Shown: one piece after another, positions 1-10,963 of the stretch
How positions within the stretch are numbered: position 1 is the stretch's first letter
How the letters are laid out: each line of letters begins with the position of its first letter
Assembly (NCBI GenBank): GCA_015501585.1
Contig: JADNRY010000069.1
Coordinates: 1 to 64,000 of the forward strand
DNA: 64,000 nucleotides
DNA from: Rhodocollybia butyracea
Taxonomy: Eukaryota > Basidiomycota > Agaricomycetes > Agaricales > Omphalotaceae
Direction of reading: 5' to 3'
Made by a program: the position numbers and the translations under genes
The notes under the pieces: model-generated
What the model was told of the DNA's origin: nothing
Databases searched by the model: none
What the model saw: the letters and a program-made list of their open reading frames with translations, nothing else

Positions 1-596
1 ACCATTGGAGGAACGAAGTACAGCAAACAGTGCACCCTATTATCGCGGAATCGCGGATTACGCTTGATTACGCGATTGTTCGGCGAGGATATCGTCGTAT
101 TGGCGCTCCAGATACGTAACTATCTCTTGGAAGCTAGAACGAAAGCAAAGAGTCAGAGACGTAAGGAGTAAACCATAATTTTTTTAGCCCACTTACGCGA
201 GGTCGTTATCCACACTATCCCCAAACCCAGGAGTATCGACAATTGTAAGACTTATCCTGAGTCCATCTTCTTCGATATCTGGTCAAACAAAGATGCGCCT
301 TAGTCAAGGAGCCAATTGGAGCCTCAAGGAAGACGACGCACCAACGTTCACTGGCTTGATCGAAACACCCGTTTCAACAACAGCACTTTCTGGATTATCG
401 CATTCTTTGTGTGGAAGAACTTGCGATTCACAGAGAGTATTGACGAATGTGGTCCGACAGTTCCAGAGGCTCCTGCGACGAGAAATTCCGTTGGAATTCA
501 TCAGCAATTTAATATGGTTTGCATACCAACGACCATAACAGTGAACTGGACACCCTTGGCCTTGCTTCTACGTCTTTTGGCAATGTTAGAAGGCAT
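1..596 (-). pseudogene. Septin (Cdc11/AspA class), 5' part, frameshifted
   Basis: Septins are filament-forming GTPases of the bud neck, septum and cortex. Reading the minus strand from an ATG at 596, the product starts MPSNIAKRRR and runs into GVQFTVMVVG, then a P-loop exon, TTFVNTLCESQVLPHKE, and after an intron SLTIVDTPGFGDSVDN, LERQYDDILAE and KRNPRFRDNRVH. The TTFVNTLC form of the P-loop region and RNPRFRDNRVH are typical of the Cdc11/AspA class. Exons fit at 527-596, 342-472, 197-278 and 1-133, all with good splice sites. Two single-base indels break the frame: one base is missing in the P-loop (about 455-458), and one extra base sits near 68-72 just before the KRNPRF block. The 3' part lies beyond the window edge. 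Intact splice sites suggest recent decay; uncorrected assembly indels are the alternative. Confidence 0.82.
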
Positions 597-2764
597 ATTG
601 TGGTTAAGGATTGTGAAGACTGAGTCTGGCAGGTGGTGGTTGGGATATACGAAGGTTTCGCAGTTTCGATTGGAATCTATTGACACGTGCTAGGTACTTG
701 GGCGCTAAGGTACTAATTGACAAAAGATTCCGAGTCGGCAGTAGTGCAAGTAGTCTAGGAAGCCAGCGAAAAAGTTCGTTGATAAGTGGGAAGCCTGACA
801 AAAATATGATATTGTGATCGACTTAAATTCTGTTACGGTACTTTACGGTACTATGGCCGAGGACTCCGAGGACTACGAGTCACGATTGAAAACGCTGGCT
901 AAAAGTCAGTTCACCATAGTGGGCCCGATGTGGACTGCATTATATTCCTGTTTCCACGCACCACCGAGTGAAAAAACACGGGGAACAATCGGACTGTCCA
1001 AACTTTGCTATTCCATAGCCATCACCTTGACAACCAATGAAGCAAGGATACTGGTTTTAGCGTGCTCTGAGCTGCTCTGCTAGCTTGAAATGCTTTGGAT
1101 ACTCCGGAGTGCAATTCCATCACTAAATTTCGGTAGCTATCATAACCGGTTACCGTTCCGGCGAATCGATTATAATCTGGTGAAACCGCAACAATCCTGG
1201 TGCAACGATTTCAGACGATTCTATAGCAATATATACCATAATATGGATAGCCCCCTTTTCGATAATCGGGCTGCAATCGGGTAAAATAATCCTTTCGTGT
1301 TTTAATGTATAAAAATAATTATGCCTACTTGAAATTCGCCAAAATGAATCTGATGAGTTAAGGCAGGTTGTGAGCATTCCAGCTCTGTTTGTCGTTCTAT
1401 ACACTTGAACAATGACATGAAAATTTAATGAAATATGTATATTTGCTAACTAACAAGCAGTACAGATGATACATAGATTACGTTGAGCGTGCACACCCGC
1501 AACGTTGCACCTCACTGCCTGCTTTCCAAATCATACCACCTCCCCCTCGAATGTCTTGAATACAACAAAGCGGGCCCTAGACGTCGAAACGTGATTGTGA
1601 GTACTTGACAAAGAGCACTTGACGAAGGTTGGGCATTGCACTTGAGGCCTTGAAGAACTGGAGACACACGTTTGAAGGCTTTGAAGTTAAGGGAGTAAAG
1701 GCCCGTGAGCTTGAAGGGAGGTGGCAAAGAGAACTTGAGGGAGATTGAGAGATACTTGAGGCTTGAAAGTTGAGAGTATACATCAGATACGAAGATGGGG
1801 CCCAGACAAGGGAAGGAAGAAAGGATGGAATCGTCCCGTTTCAACAAGTTGAACCAATTTATAATCCTCGCGACCCTGTGACTGTGCCATGCACGCCGCA
1901 CGGCCTTTGAAACCCTTCGCTATCCCGGGTAAGGCTTACGCGTCGTACATACCCTGGTTTGCTTGGCGCCCAGTGCAAATACCTTGTCAGTGGTCCAAAA
2001 CCTTCGAGCTTGCTGTCGAACAACTTGGAGTCCAGTCGCGAGACTGTCAGACATCATGTTGCGTCGAATCTCAATGCACGCAATGTACAGTTGCTTTGAA
2101 CTTTGAAGTACATACCATGATCTTAATACTGTCCTATTTGTTGTGCTAGTACTTAAGAGTACTGCTTAGTAGGGAGCTCGTAAGTGCATGCAAGTTAAAC
2201 AGATCAGTATTGGGATTAGGATATTCGATAGTTGTCTGATCATCCTAGATAATTACCTACAGTTAAAACTTTGAGAAAATGATCTTTGCGGGTTCAGAAC
2301 TGATTGCAGGTTGACCATAATTATTCTTGTGGGTCATATTGAGATGCGAGTAAAGAGAATTATCAACCGTAGATTTTATTCATGAAAAAATCTCGTGTAA
2401 TGATTTGATGTGGATGAAATCTGGTAAAATCATTCCCAAGAACTCATTTACAAATGTAATTTCAACCAATAATTTTTCTTAGGTTGTAAACGGTTATTAT
2501 GCTGTGCAAGCACAGGTAATTATCTCTTGATCTTGCGATTCGTGAAATCTCAAATGACGTTTCCCCTGATTTAGTGATGTCATTCCTCAACCCAGGTTTT
2601 GCAGATTAGTGTAGCCTACACTAAGTACTACTTTGAATTCTGGAAAGCAAGTTAGAACGGGAAATTTGTCTCAGCCGATTATACACAAAAATAGTTTTGA
2701 GCTGATACAGTCGGCATGAGGGTCTGTACAAAGTACATAACCATTATACCGGATTTCATCAGTA
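597..2764. other. Intergenic, no gene recognised
   Basis: Short open frames are present but none has a recognisable domain, a conserved neighbour copy or a convincing splice pattern. The segment contains the CTTGA-rich tract listed separately and a small direct repeat of TTACGGTACT near 833-852. Nothing else could be supported. Confidence 0.4.
1580..1785. repeat. CTTGA-rich low-complexity tract
   Basis: About a dozen copies of CTTGA or TTGAAG/TTGAGG recur at roughly 10-20 base spacing on the plus strand, giving a strongly purine-skewed strand. The spacing is irregular, so this is not a clean tandem array. A similar tract lies at about 9,170-9,310. Confidence 0.45.
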
Positions 2765-3065
2765 AGGCAGAGTCTATATCTCGAGATGTAATACTGGCGG
2801 TAGGTATCGGGGAGCTCCGTAACCGCAAGGGAGTCAGCCAGCTCCGATACTAGTCCTCCCCCATCCCAAAGCTCGATTCGGGTCGGGGTGCATCTGCGGC
2901 CGTAGGGAGATGTTTGGTAGTAATTACAAACTGCGAGTGCGTGGCGGACTGCACCAGTCTTTGCGAGAGTCCGATGTAGAGGGTCTCAGGTAATACTCTT
3001 ATGCCTTTCCCATCATAAACTATCATGAGAGGCTTAGAATCGTCGCGCAATACTGGTTGCTGAAG
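2765..3065 (-). pseudogene. Deleted relic of gene 1 (HNH-like family)
   Basis: On the minus strand this stretch aligns with the first exon of the intact gene 1 at 13,263-14,945 (same CTACGGCCGCAGATGCA block, same cysteine-poor N-terminal region) and then jumps directly into sequence matching the last codons of gene 1 (compare 2,770-2,850 with 13,275-13,345). The middle of the gene, including the conserved WFFGLKAGQL / DIHHWFDH segment, is missing. The remaining frame is broken. It sits head-to-head with the gene 2 relic at 3,250-4,080, so the whole divergent pair was copied before it decayed. Confidence 0.65.
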
Positions 3066-3090
3066 AACAAAGGAAGTAGCCGCAAAAGTA

Positions 3091-3107
3091 AGCACGTGAC
3101 CCTGTCA
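3091..3107. promoter_or_regulatory. CACGTG box of the gene 1/gene 2 divergent promoter (copy C)
   Basis: The motif CACGTGACCCTGTCA lies between the divergent gene 1 and gene 2 relics. The same block occurs at the equivalent place in the copy at 15,057-15,076 and twice upstream of the copy at 16,726. CACGTG is the core E-box bound by bHLH factors in fungi; that it drives this pair is inferred from position and conservation only. Confidence 0.45.
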
Positions 3108-3249
3108 GCGCCCGCCGCCTGCGCCACATACTTTCTGTTTCCAGAACCATCGTTACTTACCTCCTAGTAATGGCCTAGAGAAGAACTCCACTTTTTTCAC
3201 CTCGAAATACAGGTGTGTGTGTCCTGAGGATCAATTTTTTTTCTGGCAG

Positions 3250-4080
3250 AACAGCATTATACAGACTTTGTCGGCGTGCGGGTGTGGGGCCACAGACCAG
3301 GAGAGGTTGGACGTCTGGACCTTCATTATTCAATAAATCATATATCTGGTACGCGCCATAACACTGTCTCCAATTATTCTGTTAATTCCGCCAAAGTGCG
3401 ACGCGATATCGCAGAACTTTTCTCCAACAAATACCTACCACAGCCAGAAACGCTCAAAGCTACGATTGAACGAGTCACACATAATCAGTCTGCTCTTGTC
3501 AGTCAGCGATGACGATATCTCGACGTACAACCTTTCTCTGTCCCAATACTCTCAACTCTTCTTCTATAGCGTTTTCCTATCCGGTCGTATAGCACGCTAA
3601 TTGCTAGCAAGAGCATAGAAGCCAGATGGCCTCCGATCTATCTCCACAACCCCCATAAATTCACCTCTCGAAGACTCGAACATCCCTACGCCGACCTCTC
3701 ACAGTTTATGCTCAACGCTCTTCAAACCTCAGTTATGACTCCGAGTCAGATTCAGGCGTTGCAATGTCATCCACCGCATCACTCTATATATATCATGGAC
3801 ACCTCTGATGAGAGTTTGGACGCGTCTGAAGCTGGAAATCTCACCGAGCAAGTTGATCTTTCACAAAGTTTTCCAAGTGGCCTGAGAATGGGAGAATGGA
3901 CAATGAGAGGGTTGAAAATCCTAACAACGGCACTTGTCTTCGATCGAAAGTCTCGGGATCGTATGGAAAGCAAGAAGGGCCTGCCACCTCGGATCAAGAT
4001 TTTTGACGTAGCCGAACTGATGTTGCCAAATCGGGACATGGACCTCGGGCACTCGTTACAATTATGTAAATCTATTACTA
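3250..4080 (+). pseudogene. Degenerate gene 2 copy C (HNH-like family)
   Basis: The segment aligns with gene 2 copies A (15,138) and B (16,726). An exon encodes a degenerate YSINHIS, an intron follows (donor near 3,331), and the next exon gives VRRDIAELFSNK and PQPETLKA. Further on, DTSDESLDASEAGN and EQVDLSQS match the acidic C-terminal region of the other copies. The upstream N-terminal exon is not recognisable and the central part (RRFRAGGPP region in the other copies) is out of frame. The end of the open frame, coding RIKIFDVAELMLP, has no counterpart in the other copies and is the part duplicated in inverted orientation at 6,511-6,638. Confidence 0.6.
3954..4077 (+). repeat. Inverted repeat, left arm
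   Basis: About 120 bases from GGGATCGTATGGAAAGC to AATTATGTAAATCTA are repeated almost perfectly in reverse complement at 6,511-6,638. Only a few substitutions separate the two arms, so the duplication is young compared with the decay around it. Confidence 0.8.
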
Positions 4081-4136
4081 TTTATCCATTGGTACGCCGT
4101 CGGTTGAGAAAAAATGCTAAACACGCTGCAAATTAA

Positions 4137-6510
4137 CAGCAGAGTATACTACTGCCTCATATACGGTCACGGCGGTGTCGTAAAAGATGGTCGTGACCGT
4201 GCAAAGTAAACTGTGCCAGTGACCATGTTGCCATCCCCCTTTACCTGTTTTTGAGCCTACCACTTGTAACCTGAGTGCTGAGTTCATCAAGGGCTCATTA
4301 GGAGGCAAGCACAATATTCAGGTCAGCTCGAGCCTGTACAGAATTGCCACTGAATTGATTACCCAGGCCCGGGATTTATTGCTGTTTGATGTTAGAGATG
4401 ATCTAGGGGCTCCTTCGGTCGACGAACATGATTCAGAGATTCAAGAAGAGCTAACAACTCTTTCTCTGTACCAGAAATCAAACCTCATTGCTATTGAGAT
4501 TCCAAGCATAGGCCAGCCTTCCAGATTCCATTCATGATTCTTCTATGTAGTATGGAATAAGTAAGTACAATATCCCTCAGTAGTACACTTGAGTGTTAAT
4601 CTACTGGATTAAATTGCACTTAGTAGTACCTGTAGAATGAGTCATACTTGTATAAGTAACAGGCTCTGATTACCTACTAGTAAAGTTACTTAAACTCACC
4701 CCAAGACAAGCCTTCAGAAGTAAGTACACTTGACTGTAATCAACTGAGGGCACTGATGTAAGGGAGAAGTTTGAAACATACTAGATAGAAATCTAGACGG
4801 GTGAACAATTCAAGGTCAATTCTGAGTCAGATGTGAGTAATTCAGATTTCCTCCTGATGAGCTTGGGATTAGAGTGGGACTCAGCCAGAGTACTTACCCT
4901 TAATGATATCTTGGCTAGAAAGTCTGTGTTTGTCACATACTTGTTCAATGTATTCAGTACCATTTGGGCTCTTGAACCGAGCTTAGCTCGTGCCTACGCT
5001 TGAACCAATTCTGATCTAAGTATTCAAGGAGGGAAAGCCTAGCTTTTCAAAGCAAATTCCAAAGTCTTCTGAGTGAGAATAGTTAGGTTTTCTAGTGAGA
5101 GAGTCTGTCTAGCTACTCCTAAGTAATTCATCCTTTAAATACAAGCAAGAATTTCAGATTGAATAAATGGTTTATTGAAATAAGTATGTCCTTGTGGGTG
5201 TAGTACAAGTCGTGCTACATGAACAACTGTGCATGTAGTTCAGCAAGCCATGTGGCAGTTCACTGGCACTGGGCAGCATGTACAAGACTGCCATACTTGC
5301 CATATTGGTCACAGCAATGTATTAAGCAGCTGTTCTGTGTCAAAGGGAGTACTATGGGAAGAGGAGGCCTGCCCGCCTTTTGCTTCTGACGTAGATGGGA
5401 CGTGTTTCGGTCCTGGTTTAATTTATCCTCCGGTGGGGAGCTTCATTTTTCCTTGCCTCTTTTATTTAACCTACGTATCTCATTTATCCGAGTGCCTTTC
5501 TATGACTTGGCAGTTTTGTGCATTTACTTATATATTCAGGACACGTCGTTGTTTCCCCTCAGTCGTTTACTTTATCTATGTATCTGTGGAACTCGTACTT
5601 ACGCTTATACATGTAGCCGTACTTATTCGCGTTTTACAGGTACTTACCGTTCTCAATACGAGTTGGTTGTATTGCACACTTCTGAGGCCATACTTATTTG
5701 TGTTTTACATTTTGTCGCTGGCTCACTGGTAAAAGGTACTGCCAGGGAGAAGAATGACTCCAGGATATAAAGATGTTTGTTTGGAAACTAGAAGAAAACT
5801 GAGATGCCACAGATTTTTCTAGTTTAGTTTCAATAGTGACACAAGATGGTAGCAATTATGACTTTGTTATGACTTTAGATTTAACCAAAGATTTGGAAAC
5901 CCCAGAACTGATAGCCCCTATAATAGGAGTCCAAGTAGTGCAGTGTGATTACTTATTATTTCTGACGGCACTGAATAGTATGGGCTAGGGCTTGTCACCG
6001 TATTTGTAGCCTACGGAGTGCGGCTGTAAGTTACAGGAAATCTTCCGTACCGTAAGACCTTCGAATGAGCTGTATTTTACCATACCGTTACGCTGTATTA
6101 CGCCGTATATGACGCATCATCACACGCATGTATAACGACTTTTTCTTGCAATTCTGAAACAGGAGAAGCACAGAATAAGAACCTTAAGCCCTTGATACAT
6201 GCAAAATAATACCATTCACCACATATTTGGGGGCAAAGGAGTTCATTGTCACGAGTGAACCTAAGGTACAGTCCGTATACGGAATACAGCCGTATTTTGC
6301 CTGTACTGTACCATAGGAGACGAGAAAATCTCCGTACTGTATACGTTACATATGGTGAAGAGCCCTATACTACTAATGGGTACACACTCTCACGTGAGGC
6401 ATACATAGAGTACTTAGCCTTGTACTCTTAAGTAGCTAAGGGCATTTAACTTCTCGTCCGAGAACAGAGCAATGGGAACAGCGGTGATAAATAAATTGGA
6501 TTAGATTTAC
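4137..6510. other. Gene-poor spacer between the inverted-repeat arms
   Basis: No gene is recognised. The stretch from 4,560 to 5,200 is AT-rich with repeated short AGTACTT/AAGTACT-type words. From about 5,338 (TGTCAAAGGG) to about 5,725 (TGGCTCA) lies a pyrimidine-rich block that could be a solo LTR with TG...CA ends, but I could not find a target-site duplication or a second copy. Between 6,030 and 6,370 the words CCGTAT, TACGG and GTACTGTAC recur in both orientations, giving small potential hairpins. Confidence 0.35.
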
Positions 6511-6638
6511 ATAATTATAATGGGTGCCCGAGGTCCATGTCCCGATTTGGCAACATCAGTTCGGCTACGTCAAAAATCTTGATCCGAGGTGGCAGGCCCT
6601 TCTTGCTTTCCATAGGATCGGGATGGGGTAGTACTCGT
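6511..6638 (-). repeat. Inverted repeat, right arm
   Basis: This is the reverse complement of 3,954-4,077 (see there). The arms enclose about 2.4 kb without a recognisable transposase, so either an undetected non-autonomous element or an inverted local duplication is possible. Confidence 0.8.
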
Positions 6639-6789
6639 TTAGCTTCAGACCATGTTGAACCTTAGACGGTGGCTGACTTTCATTTTCTTACCAGCGCAAA
6701 TCTGATAATTTCCATCCGTTACTGTAGCCCCAGACGTTAACCGCGCTCCAGAAGCGCACGGACCGCCCTACGCATAAACAAAGTCTGTC

Positions 6790-6985
6790 AAGTCGGAGGA
6801 TTGGCTGCGACGCAGCATCCACGGGCGAATATCGAATGTGAGCATAGCTGGGACGAAATACCGCACCTACGGTATAGCTGCATCAGGAGAAGCAGTTCTA
6901 TAAATCATACATTCGCACCTCCAGCCACTCAGAAACAACGAACGAAGATTCTAGCAGTACTTTACGACTCACTTGAAAACCGTAG
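6790..6985 (+). repeat. Dispersed repeat R1, copy 1
   Basis: The core reads through CTGGGACGAAATACCGCAC, then GAAGCAGTT, CAGCCACTCAGAAACAACGA and ends near CTAGCAGTACTTTACGACTC, ACTTGAAAA. Related sequence is found at 10,602-10,815, 18,285-18,485 and 24,165-24,345. Here it lies just downstream of the terpene synthase 3' end. Confidence 0.6.
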
Positions 6986-7255
6986 CACCCGGTGCTCCAT
7001 CAACATCAACATGGAAGGTCAAGGCAAGCTCAAGCCCAAGCCAATTTTTATTTTCACTTGCTCATTACATACCATTCATCTTTGCACAATTTATATCTAT
7101 TATCACACAATCTAGCCTATTAGCTTTATTCGAGCGCCTGGCTCTTTGGATCATATTCGGCGTTTACTCTAGTTGAAGGGTATATACAAGATAAAGGAAA
7201 AGCTCTCAGGCGTCTGATCATAACAAGAACGCTACCATTATTCTGTGCCAGACCT

Positions 7256-8364
7256 TCAGTTTGGTGTAGCAAAATCCTCCTCTGTCTGGGGACGACTGTG
7301 TCCGGAACAAGTCGCGCACCAAAAACTATATCCTGCCGCAAACAATCCCAGCGCATTTGTATAATTTTTTAGATCCTCTGAAATGTCCTTCCTTGTATCT
7401 ATTTCGACATTGAACTTCCTCATTTTCTCCTCTTCATTGACAATTATTCCCTTCAACAATGTCCGAGCTTTTTCGTCTGACAGGTTGTGTTCTTTCATCA
7501 GGATTGGAACCGCGTTTCGAACTCTATCTGTAGACGGTTGGCGTTCCATTTGCCAGGAAAAGTAGTCGTTCGTCAAGCTCGCAATAACCCCAACGACGTG
7601 CTCGTGTTTTCGGGCTAGCAGTTCTTCTTTTTCGCCCAATTGCAGTGGGATTTTCATGGTCCAGCGGATCAGGTTGCACACGAAACTATATTATGCGTTG
7701 GTTAAGTCCTGCATCAATTCAAGATATGAAGATCGGCTTACTTATAGTCGGAAGTGGTCTTCCTATATGGAATATAGCTTTCGAGGGTTTCAAACTTCCC
7801 CTCAACACTATTTCTGTGGTGAAGAGAGGAGTCCAAAGCGGCAAGTAGCGCCAGGCTCTCCGGATCGTTTTGGTCTGCGAGTTCCAAACGAATATTTCGC
7901 AGAAACATCGTCATCCCGCCGACGAGTTGGCCAGCATACTCGTTCTCGTCATATTTCTTATATAGAGCCTGGCGCAAGATGGCATGTTCGATACACGCTT
8001 CTCCAAGTGGAAGATCTTCCATCGTATCTAGCGCGAGTGGGTCAACTGAAAGCTCTATCGATATAACAACGAGGTATTTACCATCTACGATACACAGGAA
8101 CTCGATGAACTGGACGGCATATTTGAGTCGTTCCTTTTCCGACATTGGAAGACATAATCCAAAAATATTTCCTGCAGGGTTGTTGTGACGATACTCTGCT
8201 TTCTTTCTTTCCCTTGCGTTTGGGACTGTGCAGCTTTGGATGGTAGACCGCAAGGCTTCGTCTATAGTGACCTGCGCATCGAGCTGACAGCTTTTGACAG
8301 GAAGTGAGCTGAAATACGAGGTAACGTCAGTGGTGTCGATAGATTGAGCTGTGAACGGAGCCAT
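7256..8364 (-). CDS. Class I terpene synthase (stand-alone cyclase domain)
   Basis: Predicted metal-dependent cyclase of a prenyl diphosphate. Three exons (8,082-8,364; 7,742-8,027; 7,256-7,685) give 332 residues, the usual length of a stand-alone fungal cyclase domain. Splicing of intron 1 creates the Asp-rich motif DDTMED at residues 94-99. The NSE/DTE motif is NDYFSWQME at 229-237 (N229, S233, E237), both needed for Mg2+-diphosphate binding. The C-terminus has the SFWCATCSG block, resembling the cyclase half of chimeric fungal di/sesterterpene synthases, but no prenyltransferase domain follows. The ATG at 8,364 is the first in frame before the conserved region. No P450 or other pathway gene lies beside it. 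A decayed paralog is at 10,964-11,946. The exact substrate (C15, C20 or C25) cannot be told from sequence; the overall fold resembles C5-C15-type cyclase domains more than small sesquiterpene synthases. Confidence 0.85.
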
Positions 8365-8689
8365 GGCTTGGTTGGTTGAATACGATGGGCGTACATGAAA
8401 CTCTTTTATAGCCTCTGTTTGTTGTAAGATATGATATTCCGTTGTGGCTCGATTGGTTCCCTCAGTTTACCATAGAAATTTTGATACTTATTCATCCAGA
8501 CTTCTTCTCCAGAATTCTGCTGCTTGTAGTGATGTGCAACATCCACTCGAGGCGTGCATTTCGGAGGTTGTCCGTAAGATCTTTCAGATACTTGTGGTGG
8601 AGCATTATACCTGTAGAGAACGCGTGCGCATCGATAGAGTTTAATGGTTCAGGGTAAAATTAATTGGTTCAGAGTCTTCATTCCGTTCC

Positions 8690-10600
8690 TTGATTGTTCG
8701 GCCTAAAGCAGTCCCCTCTAAGAGGTTGCGGCAGTGTTGCGGCCTGTTGCGGCTTATGCGGCCTGTTGAGAAACCGGCGCCGGACAGACTTTTTCGGCAA
8801 GACCCGGGGATTTAGAGATTCTGACAAAACTTCACCAACCGAGGCGACGACAAACCTTCTGTAGTACACTGTTGCACGGAAATGTAAAAATAGTTTTGAG
8901 GTTTCGAACTTCTAAAAATCTTTGGTGCTAAATAAAATAATTTTGAAACCGAGCCGCATCTGACCTCTTGAATACTCTCTTGTTGTTGGACTTTCAGTAA
9001 TCTTTTGTTGATCTTTTGCGAGACTACCCGCTCTGCGGCATATTTTCAGGTGATGTTTCAGATGTTCCCGCATCCTATGCCCAAATCAGACCATTAAAAA
9101 AATTGGTTGAAAAAACGTATTATATTGCAGCGAGGAATCGATAACCTCGAAGCTACTTAATAAACTTTGCAAACTAAACCTATAGAGTTTGAGCTTGACG
9201 GGTTGTAAATTTATGAGGTTTGAGGAGTTTGTAAAGGTTGATGAAGTTGAGGCGTTGACTTGGAGCAGCAGAGCTTGAGTCTGCATCCCTGTGAGCACTT
9301 GAGCAGTTGTTGTGAAGAGCAAGGTTTGACGTTGCAGGGAGAAAAGTTGCGACAAGTCAACGACAAGTTTAGGTGGCAGTGGTACATAGTTGGAGTTGAA
9401 GGGGGACTTTTGGAAACGCGCTCTTGTTTACTGTAACTCTTGTCGTCGCGTCGGTTGATGAATGTACAACTTTACTTTCAATTATTTTAGTTTATACACT
9501 TATGGAATGATCTGGACCATGAAAAGCTGTTCTTATTCTGCTCAGAATTCTTTTCTTTTCTTTCTTTTCTTTTCGGTGGAGCGTTTGGTATGCATCAGGT
9601 CGGACGACCTAGTCATCCTCCCTTTCTTGTTATTGGGTAACCGGGGATTGAAACCTCTTGCTGTTGTGTGCGCCTCTTCAGGCAGGTGTCAACCGTACCG
9701 TGGGGAAATGCACTTGCGCACTGAGTGTGCTCACGCACCGCCTTTTTCCTATAAGTATACGAAGTTGAACCATTCGATTGAGCCATGTAGCCCTGTTGAG
9801 CAGTTGCCTCCGTAGATCTTGTCTAGAATGTGCCAGGGGTCATAAGGACCCAAAATATGAGTTACAAGACCGCTACCAAATTGGTGCCGCCAATGGCGAA
9901 GCGCCCAAACTGAAATGACTGGTTCATTTACCTTGTTTGTCATTATTCAGAATGGTGACATACGAGGCATAACTAAGTATCAAACGACCACTTTTCTCTC
10001 CAAAACTTGCTTCAATATAGATTAGTGCGCGAGCTAGGACAGGACCCTTGAATATACGGTCTGAACCCGGTTGAAATGTTTGTATTCTGGCCCATTATAT
10101 GAACCAAATTAGGCTCTCCCTTTCATACGAACTGGGTCAAAAAATTTCAGTACAAATGCCCAGAGTTCCAATTTTGACATTTCTACGCGGTGTAGAGCTT
10201 CAAATTCATACATACTGAATTAACGAAGTCGACAACATCACTACTCACAGACTTGACTGGCAACTGGCTTGTGCCTTTGAGAAATGCTTAAAAAATCTGG
10301 GGTCCAAGGGGGCCATGATACGAACCGGCTCCGCCTACGGAGAGCCCTTCGATACAAACATCTCAATTAGGTGTGGGGTCCCGAAACCCCTCCGATGATA
10401 CGAACTGGTCAACCGGGGCTCAGGGGTATATCCAAGGAGATTCAAGGGTCTTGTACCTCGTCATCACACCAATCAATAGATGTAAGCTTGGTATGATCTG
10501 GTATGATGGCCGGTGATGGCCGATGATGGCCCCCACATGCCACGCCCCTCCCCTGGATTTGCAACTTTCCCTGCATTGCGTTTGTCAATCCGAGGTCGAG
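8690..10600. other. Intergenic, no gene recognised
   Basis: About 1.9 kb between the two terpene synthase copies. It holds a second CTTGA/TTGAGG-rich tract (about 9,170-9,310), a short CT-rich run near 9,548-9,575, and a region at 10,020-10,440 with repeated words of the type GATACGAACTGG and GGGTC that may be old mobile-element debris. No coding sequence could be supported. Confidence 0.35.
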
Positions 10601-10601
10601 C

Positions 10602-10815
10602 AGCATCCACACGGAAATATCCACTTGTTCCCGGCCCACAGCATGACCGCAACTGCTTCACACCGAATGCGACCACAGCTGGGACGACATACTTACCGCA
10701 CTATGGTACAGGGTGGATCAAGAGAAGCAGTTCTCCAAATCATACGTCCGCAAATCCAGCCACTTAGAAACAACGAGCAAAGATCCTAGCAGTACTTTGC
10801 ACTGACTTGAAAATG
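10602..10815 (+). repeat. Dispersed repeat R1, copy 2
   Basis: The block GAGAAGCAGTTCTCC, CAGCCACTTAGAAACAACGA, CCTAGCAGTACTTTGCACTG matches copy 1 and lies at the same distance from the duplicated terpene synthase, so it was carried in the same duplication. Confidence 0.6.
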
Positions 10816-10963
10816 GTAGTCTTGCTCCGTCGACATGGAAGGTCAGGACCAGCCCAAGCCAGTTTCTATCAAGTTTCTATCCAATCCCACGTTCACTTAT
10901 TCATTGCATACCGTTCATCGTTGCACACTTTATATCTATATCAGATAATCTAGCCTACTAGAT

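Noticed and set aside
5229..5732. 167-codon open frame with many hydrophobic residues
   Set aside because: Composition reflects a pyrimidine-rich block and it has no family resemblance; a solo LTR is more likely but could not be proven.
3954..6638. Terminal inverted repeat DNA transposon
   Set aside because: The arms lie inside a decayed gene fragment, no target-site duplication is seen, and no transposase is encoded between them; kept only as an inverted repeat.
9560..9780. Possible tRNA or tRNA-derived SINE on the minus strand, from a GGTTTCAATCC B-box-like word
   Set aside because: The T-arm does not pair properly and no acceptor stem or A-box at the right distance could be found.
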